A DNA stretch of 64,000 nucleotides. Source: Theobroma cacao. Its lineage: Eukaryota > Streptophyta > Magnoliopsida > Malvales > Malvaceae. The stretch is from positions 12,489,499 to 12,553,498 of the forward strand of contig NC_030853.1 in assembly GCF_000208745.1 (NCBI RefSeq), written 5' to 3'. Position 1 is the first letter of the stretch. Each line of letters opens with the position of its first letter. The notes under the pieces were generated by a model. It did no database searches and was not told the origin of the DNA. It worked only from the letters and a program-made list of their open reading frames with translations. Shown in pieces: positions 48,462 to 59,160 of the stretch. The translations under genes and the position numbers were made by a program.

Positions 48462-49740
48462 ATCATCATTTGGTATCGCATTGCCGGTGAACATGCACAT
48501 GCCCATCTGTCAGGCTCTATTCTCATAAGGTCAGCATGAGCTCCCGCGTGAATCTGGTTTAGCTAGTTCATATGTCTGTTGAAATCGAAAACCTTATAGC
48601 AATCTCGAGCAAGGGTGAAAATCATACAAACGTCGTTACACTTGAACTTGTTTTTTAAATTTTTGAAGTGGTAACCGCATAAACCTTGGTGCACTTCTGG
48701 GTATACATTTTGGATTACTTTCTTAATGCCGAGATGCTGATCAGAAATGAACATAGTGTTTTCAGGACAACCAACCGCATCACGCAGCTTACTAAGAAAC
48801 CACGTCCATGAGTCTTCGTCCTCAACATGGCCGACGCCAAATGCAACTGGATATACGCACTCGTTCGCATCTTTGCATATAGTGACAAACAAAACACTCT
48901 TGAACCTGCCTTTCAGATGTATCGCATCAATTGCAACCGTAGGACGCATTACATCCCTAAACCCCTAAATACAAGCCCTATATGACCAGAAATAATATTT
49001 GAATCTTTTTGCCTCATCAGTAGCCACTGCAGTCACTGTGCCAAGATTTTCTTGTTCCAACATATAAAAATACGAGGGTAGTAGTTGAAATGACTCTTTC
49101 GGTGGGTCGAAAACAAGCCTCTTTGAATACTCCTTCACTTGCCAAGCCTTACCATACAAGCATTCCAATCCCCACTGAACCCTCATCTCACAAATTATGT
49201 CCTTAGGTCTTAATGCTGCTCCATTAGCCCGAAGCTTCTGTGACATAAGTTCACCAATTATCTTCGCACTCGTAGTACAGGTGTGTACTTTATGGAACGT
49301 CCGAACTTATCAATATTCTCCTCTGTCAGGTAACTTCGTTGCACGCACACTGAACTTGCATGCCTTGTCCTTGCAACCAACTTCGTAACTACCTTTACAT
49401 GACCTTTTTATTTTTATTGCAAACTTCTCTTTTATAACCAACATGTTCAAAGCTCGTTTCAACTCGGCCTTCGACGAAAGCATTTTTCCTTTGTATAAGT
49501 GATCATCGACATATGTCGGCTCCTTAGTGGAAATTGTTTGGAAGGAGAACCTTTCTGCACTTGAAATTAGCCACGTACGAGATATCCTTGCATTTCCCCT
49601 TTCCTGATAACTGTCATCGAGCAATGTATCAAGAGAACGAAATCTCGTTCTCACTAGTGATGGGGTTATTGTATATGGGGTCATCACACTGAACATTTCC
49701 TACATCAACACCTCCAACAGGTTCTGTTTCACCTTCAACA
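48462..49740 (-). pseudogene. MULE transposase, DNA-binding and catalytic region
   Basis: Minus strand. 49696-49310 matches the plant MuDR N-terminal domain: KGKMLSSKAELKRALNML, then CX3C-like DKACKFSVRAT. 49246-48965 follows as a linker. 48949-48563 is the MULE catalytic core: the first Asp in AIDAIHLKGRF, a WTWFLSKLRDAVG stretch, SDQHLGIKKVIQNVYP with the second Asp, and CGYHFKNLK. Stops break it near 48960, 49260 and 48545. It continues to 33409 on one side and 52426 on the other. The active protein would bind the element ends and move the element. Confidence 0.92.
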
Positions 49741-50884
49741 TGTCACAACCCAAAGTCCGGGCTATGACCGACGTATGGGCCTAATGGGCATAGCCCACTA
49801 AGCCCAAGCAAGCCTATTTATGCAATCCCGATCATCATTCCAAACCATCATTTCTCAAACCCATATTGTAATTCTCAACTAAAAATATTTCAATAACACT
49901 TTATAGTAACCTAATACTCACAATTGTAGTATGCTAACATAGTATCACTCATTTGCCACCTTTCAGTGGCTTCAGTAATCAAATATACATATTTGATTTT
50001 TAACATGAATCTTAGTGGTCTTCATTACTTATACATGTATACAAGCATAAAACTCTTGACCATCAGCGGAGTGACTCTAGGTGAAGATACAACTACTGAG
50101 ATGCTATAGTACCTACCAAGAAGGCGAGCATACATGGACAACTCAATCTAGGTCCCAACTGCCTCTAAATCTGAAAACATGAAGTTTAAAAACGCGAGTA
50201 TAAAACTCAATGAGTGAACATAAGAAGGGAACAAACAATCGATAGGAAGAATTTGAAAATCATGATGCACTTGTTTCAAAAACAATGCAATCGATTTAAT
50301 TTTATCACTAAAAACACCTCTTTTCAAACTTTGATTAATAACCTCATAGTATTGCAAAAACCCATGATCAATCCATGAAGTTAAATGGGTGAAAAATATG
50401 TCCAAAATCAAGCAAGGTAGCAAGCATGGCAGCAAGTTTCTCGCTGCAACGAGAAACAATGTCAGTTTGCATGTGTTTCAGTTTTTCTAGAGTATCTCCC
50501 ATTATAGAAGTCCAATTGACCTGATTTTTAAACCATTAGAAACCTAAGATGCAGGGATACAACTTTTATGTTTACCACTTTTCCCATTTCAGATAGGAAG
50601 ATGGTCAAAATCTTTATCGAAGTGAAAGCATTATACTAGAACCTGAGAGTTTCTCGCTGCAGTAAAAATGAATCTCACTGCAGCGAGAAACACAACATTT
50701 TTATTGAAATGAGTCTTATTACATCAAAAGCCATTTTCTTGTCGACATGAAAAGCAATTTAGGAGCAATTAACAATGCCAACACATAAGACAATCACAAT
50801 TATTTTCATAAACTTTCTATAACATATATATATATATATATTTGCATATACATACTTCATCATGCATACCATCTCGCCACACTT

Positions 50885-51065
50885 AGCTCATGTGCATCCC
50901 CCCACATCGTGCACATAGCTAGAGTCATCATGTGCATCCCCCACATCGTGCACAAGCAATATCATCGTGTGCGTCCCCCCACATCGGGCACAAGTAATAT
51001 CATCATCCACACTCCCATACCCCGTCATCACTGACATGTGCATCCCCCCACATCGTGCACACGCA
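50885..51065. repeat. LTR minisatellite (CATGTGCATCCCCCCACATCGTGCAC)
   Basis: Four or so copies of a unit containing TGCATCCCCCCACATCG, spaced 45-60 bp. The 8351 LTR has two comparable copies near 9540-9640. Confidence 0.8.
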
Positions 51066-51920
51066 CGGTTATAATTATCACACAATATCAACTATCAATG
51101 CACAACATATATATATACCAACATAATGTAGTGGTACATGAATCCATAACAACCACATGTCACAACATAGAGACAATTTATTAAGGGTTTGTTCCCATGC
51201 ATAATTTAATGAAAAGCCAAGTAAAATCATTTAAATGCTTCATCCCAAAACATATGTATTTCCCAAAAACACTTTGATGCAAGTTCACTCATCAATATTT
51301 GTTGAATCTTTAATTGACTCTAACTTTGATTATTGCTTCAAATGGACATGTGAGGCCTCATTGGAACCTATTGTCACACACAACATCACAACCAACCCAA
51401 ATTGGCATTAATATAATTCCAAAAGCTCTTTCGTAAATCAAGTTCCACTAGTTATTCCTAACTAGCTTCCAATTGCCATTAAATGGCTATCTATTCTTTC
51501 TACTCTAGTAACTCTAGAAATAAATAAACAAACCTCAATAATAAAACAACTCACAACTTCAATTACTAGCCATTATCAATAACCTAAAATCAATCCTCAT
51601 TTATTACTCACCTTGGTGGATTTGTAGTTGAATTCCTTCTTAAGAATACTCAAGCTATCATAAAGAGTCTCTCTTTTTCTCTCTCTTTAAAATTTTTAAC
51701 TAGTGAGAGAAAGTGTTGAACAAAGACTTTTTAAAGGTTTTAAGGTGAGAAAGTGAAAGAGAACAAAAGGTTCCATGAAAAAGTGCTTAAATGCATGAAA
51801 ATTGAAGCTAGAGAGAGAAAGTTATGGAAGCTTTATGGGAGGCTCCCATGGAGATGAAGAAACGTGAGATGGGAAGGAAGAAGAAATGGCTGGAAACTAC
51901 TGGAAATTGCTGGAGCTTTA

Positions 51921-51930
51921 GATATTTATA
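51921..51930 (-). promoter_or_regulatory. LTR TATA box
   Basis: GATATAAATATC on the minus strand, about 500 bp from the LTR start. Confidence 0.55.
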
Positions 51931-52425
51931 TCTAAAGTTTATCCATTTCTCACTTAAATTACCAAAATGCCCTTAACGTGGTGACTTTGTCTTCCTCTCA
52001 TCCTTTGTGCAACCTTTTACTCTTTTGACACTAGGGCAAGGTCCATAATAGTCTATAAATACTCGAGTTCACGAAAACATAAAAATTTAGACTCGAGATG
52101 CAAAATGACCATTTTGCCTTTACACAAAAATTATCATTATTTTTATCTTTTTCATTTATTGACCATCATAAACATCATTTATTCATTCCTTAGGCTTATT
52201 TAGACCTTAATAGCATCAAAAAAAAAACACCTACTCGTAGGAGCTCATCAAGAAAAATTACAAAATTACCCCTAGTCCGTATTATCGCGTCTACTTCTAG
52301 TTATGTGTTTATGGAGGTGAGATTTCACAGGTTCACTTTTGAATTACCCTTTTTAACTCGGTAATTAACCTCAATTGTCATCCATAAACTTTATTAGCCA
52401 CCGTATCAAAATACGGGATACTACA

Positions 52426-53257
52426 CAACGTTATTGTAAATTAGAATATCACTGTCATAAAGCCAGTCATTGTCTGAACTGTCATCATGCCATTGTTCAA
52501 GCCCATCATCTGAATTGTCATCAAATCTATCTTCACTGGCAACGAACAAATCCTCATTTCCCTCATCAAATGTAGAATTATCTTCCAACGTCGCAGTGTC
52601 ACCCTCCAACCTCACATTGTTGTCCTTAGGTGTCGTATTCTCATTTGACAATGGCATTACACACTCTATAGTTTCACCCGATCGTTGCATTTGTTAGACA
52701 GAAGCAAGTGATTGGTTCGATGCACATCTTGATCGAAATTGTACAGCCAACTGTTCTGTGAATGTCGTCTGTCTACCAGGCTGCACAAACTCTTGTGCAT
52801 ACCTCAATTGCCATTGTTATGGGTTACGGACCGAATGTTGTGGTATATGTGAAGCATTGAAAATCTCATTTTGATTGAGCTGATTACCATGTTCTTCAAC
52901 TTCTTCATGTGACATAACATTTGTTTGGCGTCCCTTAATGCTGACATACACAGTCGGAACATTCCTCTGTTCTAGCAGAATTAATGCAACATCCTCATCG
53001 TCCTTGATAATTGGCCGTGATAGCTTTCCGAGTATACTGATCAATGCATGTAACTCAATCTCATCAATTTTTTTGTTTACCCCAACAACATCTTCAACCA
53101 GCTTCATCAAGCCCGCAAATGACAAATCACTCATAATCCCCCGCATTCGTGACTCACCACCCATGTAGATGCCATCCACCCACTGACCATCGTGTCTTAT
53201 CACAAGTTGCCCAATTGGAACCCCACTAAAATTTTGAAAGAATAAAAAATTTGTCAA
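52426..53257 (-). pseudogene. MULE transposase, N-terminal piece
   Basis: Minus strand. 53257-52817 contains VPIGQLVIRHDGQWVDG and MRGIMSDLSFAGLMKLVEDV, the usual start of MuDR-type proteins before the DNA-binding domain. 52690-52426 is an acidic, low-complexity linker (DNSDDGLEQWHDDSSDND) that leads into 49740 beyond the solo LTR. A stop separates the two parts near 52695. The start codon is uncertain because the first clear block lies about 14 residues in. Confidence 0.85.
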
Positions 53258-53294
53258 TCATTTTACACAATGCATGCTGTGTTCAAAATTTGTT

Positions 53295-53387
53295 GTAAAA
53301 TGAGGTAACATGCAATGCATATAATGTAAAATGTGGTAACACGCCATGCATATAACGTAAAATATGGTAACACGCCATGCATATAAC
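53295..53387. repeat. 31-bp tandem repeat, three copies, upstream of the transposase
   Basis: Units at 53295-53325, 53326-53356 and 53357-53387, each GTAAAATNTGGTAACACGCC then ATGCATATAAC. An inverted piece ATGCATGGCGTGT follows near 53431. The array is within 150 bp of the transposase start, so it may be a promoter or protein-binding array. Confidence 0.9.
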
Positions 53388-54239
53388 CAATGTCGTGACA
53401 CACTAAAATAACGTTAACACATGTTATAGATGCATGGCGTGTAACAACTCTGGGCAATGTTTCTAATCCATGTTCTAATTTACACCAAATGTTTCAAAAA
53501 TTTAAGTGCGTTGCAGCAATAAACCCAATAACAGGTACCTTGATGTCATCTCTGCTATAGGGTCTGTTAATCTACGACAATTTAGCCAGATGTCGAGAGA
53601 TAGACTACAGCCTGATGATGATGGTGCTCAACAAAGAGTTGATAGAGCTCATACAGTCCAAAGATCTGAGAGAGCTTACGACAATGGTGCTCAACACAAA
53701 GTTGGCAGAGTTGAGATAGTTTAGAGAGTTGAGAGAAAAAGATGACCAAGCTCAAACAGTTGAGCATTTATTTGAAACGATATTTTTAAGGGCATTTTGG
53801 TCTACTCATGCTTCTTTTTGGCTAGAAACAGATAACTTTATATGGGTGATTTCTGAAATCACTTTATCACGAAGTCCTTTTTTCACAATTTCCTTTTAAT
53901 ATACTTATTATATATTAATTAATATTATCAAATGTATAATACTATTTTGTTGTTTATATAATATATGTTGTTTATTAGTTATTAAATAAGTATATTATTT
54001 GTTAAATGTAAATTACTTCAATATCAATATATAGAAGTTATATATTTATATTACCTAGTATATTATTTAATTTAAATTTATTGTCAATTCTTTTTAATTT
54101 ATATTAACTAATATTAGTATACATCAAGTATTATTATTTTTGTATACCTTATATGGTTTTATATTATATCATACTTATCAATTCAATTATTAAAATTATA
54201 ATATGAAACTAATCGTCAAGAATGACGCACTTACTCCAA
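53388..54239. other. MULE interior, right: leader region, no gene seen
   Basis: Includes a patch of GTTGAGAG/CTCAAC text at 53580-53765 that partly repeats itself (GATAGAGCTCATACAG, GAGAGCTTACGACAATGG), then an AT-rich run into the right terminal repeat. Confidence 0.4.
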
Positions 54240-55456
54240 TTTAGAATTATCTTACATAAATATAATCAATGTGAAGCATAATGTTATATTATTTTATTAT
54301 ATACATATTAATGACACAAATTATATGTTATAATATTATATGTATATATTTCAAAGTTTGTATAACTAATAACTAATTGCAAACAATATGTTATAATAAT
54401 TACTAATAAAGTTATTAAATGTATTCATATGAATAAAATTTATTATAAGCTAACATATAAAATATAGGTGTAATAATTATAACATAGTAATATATATGTA
54501 AGATACTTAATATCTCATATATATATATATATAAACTTATAAAGTTATATAACTTAAAATAGATAATAGTTAATTTCATATTAATACAGGTTTATATGTA
54601 GTTAGATATATATATATATATAATTTGTATACATATAATAAACTAATATATTTTAAATATATTATACTAATTATAAGTTTATTATAAATATCAGTTTGCT
54701 TATAATTTATATTAACTAATATTAGTATGTTTCTAAACTATTATTAGTTTTTGTTTAATTGATTATTATATCTTATCATGTATTTTTATAAAATTAACAA
54801 ATTAATTTTGTTCTTTTTATAAATTTTTTAATGTTATAAAATTAATGAATTTTGAATCATTAATTTATAATGTATGATTCAATAAAGTTTTAAAAAATCT
54901 ATAAAAATAATCAAAGGAAAACATACTTAAACGTTTAAATATTATAAACTTCAATATGTATATATTTGCTTTTATTAATATCTTTTTTTATAAAAGATTA
55001 ATAAAATTTATAAAAGGTATAAAATATTTTTGGGAAAAAATTAAAAAAAAATCTGTTTCCAACAAAATTTTCCAACGGAATCTTCCGTTGGAAAATTTCA
55101 GTTGGTAATCACTTTTTCCAACAGAAAATTTTGTTGGAAAATTTAGCGGGCTTTAAAATATTTTGAGTCCTTTAACTTTCTGATAGATTTCCAACAGATA
55201 GTTTTTTGTTGAAAAATTCCAACGAAAATCCGTTGGAAAATCCGTCGGAATAGGTGGTGGGTGGAATTTTTTTGCGAGCCAAAAAATTCTCCAACGGATT
55301 TCCAACAAAAAAATTTCGTTGAAAAATTTCCATTGGAAATCCGTTAGAAATTCGTCGGAAAAATTATAACAACTTTTTGTTCAAATTTCGTTGGAAATCC
55401 GTTGGAAATTTCCAACAAAATTTTTTCCGTTGGAAAAAAGCTGTTTTCTTGTGGTG
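54240..55456 (-). repeat. Right terminal inverted repeat of the MULE
   Basis: Inverted partner of 30957-32130. The outer 400 bp (55050-55440) has about ten TTCCGTTGGAAA-type motifs in both directions. It ends TTTTCTTGTGGTG. Confidence 0.85.
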
Positions 55457-55810
55457 GGTCATCCACTACATTTCTACATCAACACAATTATATAAACAGC
55501 ATCACTCCATTATAGAACTTCTCAACATACTGTGTGGATCGTTATACATACATTCATCACATACACACTGTCACACAATCATGGAACTTCTTAACATGAA
55601 GTGTGATTTCTATCTCATATCATAGCAATATTCCCATTTATACATCTCATTTGTGGTTCAGCACACTTTCCGTGCCTATAACTCTTTTGGTCCGTGCACC
55701 ATATTATCAACATTATTTCACACCCATTTCTAGGGCTTAACATAATATTCACAGTGATCAAACATGAATATATCAATACTTATTACATAAATAAATACCA
55801 TTTAAATAGT

Positions 55811-55914
55811 GCACCCAAGCATTTAGCTTATTGGTTGATGCATGACCCCTTGCCTAAAAAGTATGGTTCGAATCTCCCTTCTCCTAATTATAAAAAAAAA
55901 TAATAATAAAAAAA
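55811..55914 (+). mobile_element. Short tRNA-derived SINE
   Basis: A 5' part has an A box (TAGCTTATTGGTTG, 55824-55837) and, 28 bases further, a B box (GGTTCGAATC, 55865-55874), spaced as in pol III internal promoters. It ends in an A-rich tail with AATAATAATAAA. It is not a functional tRNA: no cloverleaf closes. I could not define flanking duplications. It lies in the family-C LTR. Confidence 0.75.
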
Positions 55915-56788
55915 GGTACTATGTAAGTAGTAACATTAAAAGACTTGACTCAATACACTACGAAGTATAGTGATGTTGAAGGGCTAGAAGGAAAGCACTG
56001 TTACACCTACCAAGTATGAGATAAGGTACTTTTTCACAAGACACCTAACCAAGTGAGCTATTGATCTGTAAAACAAAAATAAAGGAAAATAGTTGGTGAG
56101 TCACAAAGACTCCATGAGTGGATACGAGGAAAGGGATAAGCCAAGGGAAAGAGTTTTTTCAATAAACCATACTTTGTAAAAAAAACATGATATTCACAAA
56201 TATCCATATAAATCTTTTCAAATGTCAATAATCTAATTTCAACATTTTTCCATAAACACATTGAAATTCATTATGCATAAAAGAATTAATAAGCATTTGA
56301 CCTCTACTTACAAAACATTTTCAAGGAGAAAAACAAGAGAGTTCATATCAATGATGTCACGACCCAAATTCTGGGCCATGACCTACGCATGGGCCCAGTG
56401 GACATAGCCCACTAAGCCCAAGCAAGCCTATTTACATAATCCCGTTCACTATCCCATCAATTTTTCATCACCATTACTAGACCACCATTTGTAATTTGCA
56501 ACTAGACGTATTTTCATAATACAACATAGATATCAAAATTTACTTTTGTATGATCTCAAATAAGGTTATTCATAGCCATCTCATAATGGCACCATCATTC
56601 CAAACTATACAAGCATCGTTAGCAAAGTGATTCCTAGCAATTTACATTTAATGTATATGTACTCATATAAAAGACTTCTGACGACCAGCAGAGTGACTTT
56701 GGTGAAGGTACGGCTATCGAATGCCATGATACCTACCAATAGTGAATGTAAGTGGACGCCTTAGTCTCGGTCCCAACTATCTACAAAT

Positions 56789-57907
56789 CTGAAAACATGA
56801 AATTTAAAAGAGTGAGTATAAACTCAGTGAGTGAACATAAGAAGGGAACAAGCAATGACAAGGAATGTTTTAGAAAACATGATGCACTTACAATAAACCA
56901 TGCAATTTAGTCTAATTTTTTAGTTAAAACCCCTCATTTCAAACTTTGAATGTTTAATCCCTTAATGTTACAAGATCCATGATGAACCATAAAGTTGAAT
57001 AGAATGAAAATTTCAGTAATGACCAAGCAAGACAAACAAATAGAGGGTTTTCTCGCTGTAGCAAAAAGGCATTCTTTGTTTGCATATGCTTCGGTTTTTC
57101 AAGTATATCTCCCACTACAGAAGTCAAATTGACATGATTTTATGGTCATTAGAAAGCTAAGAGGCTAGGCTACAACTTTGATGTTAACCATTTTGCCTAG
57201 TTCTGAACGAAAGGTGGTCAAAATCATTTTCAAAGTGAAAGCTCTGTACCAAAATTTCGGAACCACTCGAGAGTTTCTCGCTGCAACGAGAAGCTTCAGG
57301 AAATTTCTCGCTGCAGTGAGAACCAGGCCAATGTAACCCCCCCCAACCCGAGAGTTTCTCGCTGCAGTGAGAAACAGAGCAATTTAGTTAAAAGGGGTAT
57401 TGTTACATCAAAAAGTCATTTTCTTGCGAAAATGAAAAGCAATTTGGGAGCAATTAACAATGCCAACATACAACACAATCACAATTATTTTCATGAACTT
57501 TCTATAACATATATACATATATATATGTATATACATACATCATCATGCATACCATTTCACCACACTTAGCTCATGTGCACTCCCTACACACACAATGCAA
57601 TATCATCATCATGTGCACTCCCTACTCGCAAATAGTCGGGTCATCATCAGCTCAAGTGCACTCCCACACAGCACATAGCTGGGTCATCATTATCACACAA
57701 AAGAAGCATCCAAAGCATAATATACATATCAATATAATGTGATAACGCATGAACTATTCATATTGCACATTTCACAAGATAGAAACATTTCATCAAGGGC
57801 TTGTTCCCCAAGTATATTTTTTAAAGCAAAAACAAATTAAACTTTCAAATGACTTATTTAAACATGTAGGCACTTCCCAAAACATTTTGAAATGCATGTT
57901 TACTCAC
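56789..57907 (-). promoter_or_regulatory. Possible LTR intron
   Basis: CCG|GTGAGTAA at its start and CATGTTTTCAG at its end bracket 1119 bp with the palindromes and minisatellite. The sister pair at 9872-8782 spans 1091 bp. Confidence 0.4.
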
Positions 57908-58384
57908 CGGTATTTTTTAAATCTTAGATCGACTCTAACTTCTACTAATGCTCCGAATGGAGATGTGGGGTCTCGTTGGAATCTATCACACACAATGGCA
58001 TCACAAATCAACTTAATTAACATAACCATAATTCTGAAAGCTATCTCTTAAATCATGTTCTACCAGTTATTCCTAACTAGCTTCCAATTGCCATTAAGCA
58101 GCTATTTACTTTCACTATTCTACTCACACTAAAGATGAATACATAATCCTCAACTACAAAACATTTACAAATCTATCCACTAGCCATTTTCAACAACTTA
58201 AAAATCAACTATAATTCACTAACCTTGTTAGCTTTGCAATTGAATTCCTTTTCAAAAATTTTCAAGCATGAAAATTTGGAGTTAACTTAAGAAAAGTTAT
58301 GGAGGTTTCAAAACAAGCTTCCATAGAAGATGAAAGAAATGTGAGATCGGAGGAAGAAGAAGAAAAAGAAGCTACTGGAAAATG

Positions 58385-58394
58385 ATATTTATAG
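58385..58394 (-). promoter_or_regulatory. LTR TATA box
   Basis: GCTATAAATATC on the minus strand, about 390 bp from the LTR start. Confidence 0.6.
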
Positions 58395-59039
58395 CTAAAG
58401 CTTATCCAAACTCCACTTAAATTACGAAAATGCCCTTAACAAGTTGGATTTGTCTTCCTCCAATCCTTTGTGCAATCTTTTTACTCTTTTGACACTCAGA
58501 CAAAGTCCATAATAGTCTAGAAATACTCGGGTTCATGAAAACTTAAAAATTTTGACTCGAGATGAAAAATGACCATTTTGCCCCTACATAAGAAATCATC
58601 AGTATTTCTATTTTCTTTGTCATTTTATCCTTATTTTCATCATTCATTTATGCCTTAGGCCTTAATAATGTTTGAAAGCATACTTCTAGGTGCTCACTAA
58701 AGAAATGACGAAATTATCCCTAGTCCGTGATATCGTGTCTACTTCTAGCTACGAGTCTATAAAGATCAAGGTCTCACAAATGATACCAATACTTTTGTTG
58801 TTGGTAGTTGAATCAATCCTTATATAACCCATACTTTGGGCATTACCTCCCACTTAGGGATTAGGAAAGCACAACACGAGTTTTTCCACTTAATAGTTCT
58901 ATATCAACCTTTTGACACACGAACACATATTCAACAACTCAATACATCATCAATATTAAGTGAACATCTTAAAAAACTCAATATAGGCATGAATATCACC
59001 ACAAAGGAATTGGCATGTTCACCTTAATATCATAATTAC

Positions 59040-59160
59040 AAAGTGTGTGGTATGATGCCCCACATTTAGCCCTTGATCACGTGTGGTATGAAGCCCCACA
59101 TCTAGCTCAAGTATTCGTGTGGTATAACGCCCCACATCTAGCCCTCTTACAGGTGTGGTA
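59040..59160. repeat. 35-bp minisatellite (GTGTGGTATGAAGCCCCACAT)
   Basis: Units start near 59042, 59079, 59116 and 59152, each GTGTGGTAT, a short spacer, then GCCCCACATCTAGC. GTGTGG/CCACA makes each unit a small hairpin. The last copy is cut by the copia at 59154. Confidence 0.85.

Larger units (their letters stand above)
49741..52425 (-). mobile_element. Solo LTR, family-A gypsy, in the MULE transposase (duplication CAACA/CAACG)
   Basis: TGTCACAACCC at 49741 to ATACTACA at 52425, with CAACA before and CAACG after (one change). It is very close to the LTR 8351-11002, including the longer U3. It has CTGCAG palindromes near 50445, 50655 and 50685, a CCCCCCACATCG/GTGCAC minisatellite (50885-51065) and a TATA box at 51921. 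Its donor-like site reads ATGAGT, so it appears lost. Confidence 0.9.
30957..55456 (-). mobile_element. MULE with long terminal inverted repeats, carrying nested insertions
   Basis: The two ends are inverted copies: the left end begins CACAACAAGAAAATTGG and the right end on the minus strand begins CACCACAAGAAAACAGC. The match continues through arrays of TTCCGTTGGAAA-type motifs into an AT-rich kilobase that aligns base for base over long stretches. Between the arms lies a minus-strand MuDR-type transposase in three pieces. Without the copia (33410-48461) and the solo LTR (49741-52425) the element would be about 6.8 kb. No convincing flanking duplication was found. Confidence 0.75.
56355..58778 (-). 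mobile_element. Solo LTR, family-A gypsy, duplication AATGA
   Basis: TGTCACGACCC to GGTCTCACA, flanked by AATGA on both sides (56350-56354 and 58779-58783). Complete and well kept: TATA box at 58385, donor-like CCG|GTGAGT at 57907, acceptor-like TTTTCAG at 56789 (minus strand), and four CTGCAG-type palindromes (57050, 57275, 57305, 57355). It is the shortest family-A copy; its CT/GA hairpin is reduced. Confidence 0.93.
30914..59153 (-). mobile_element. Family-C gypsy LTR, oldest host of the right-hand nest (in three pieces)
   Basis: Pieces at 30914-30956, 55457-56354 and 58784-59153. The first resembles the 3' end of a family-A LTR as given: TATCACATCTTATTTTCGGG against TGTCACAACCCAAATTTCGGG, then GATCGGTGCATGGACT. 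The second aligns in order with family-A blocks (ACACCTACCAAG, TTGATCTGTAAAAC, CCATGAGTG, a GGAAAGGGATAAG stretch). The third holds a 35-bp minisatellite. The pieces are separated by the MULE and by the solo LTR 56355-58778 (AATGA duplication), and cut on the right by the copia at 59154. Assigning the pieces to one LTR is inference. Confidence 0.5.

Noticed and set aside
55811..55880. A tRNA gene
   Set aside because: A and B boxes are present, but the arms do not pair, no anticodon loop can be placed, and an A-rich tail follows; a SINE fits better.
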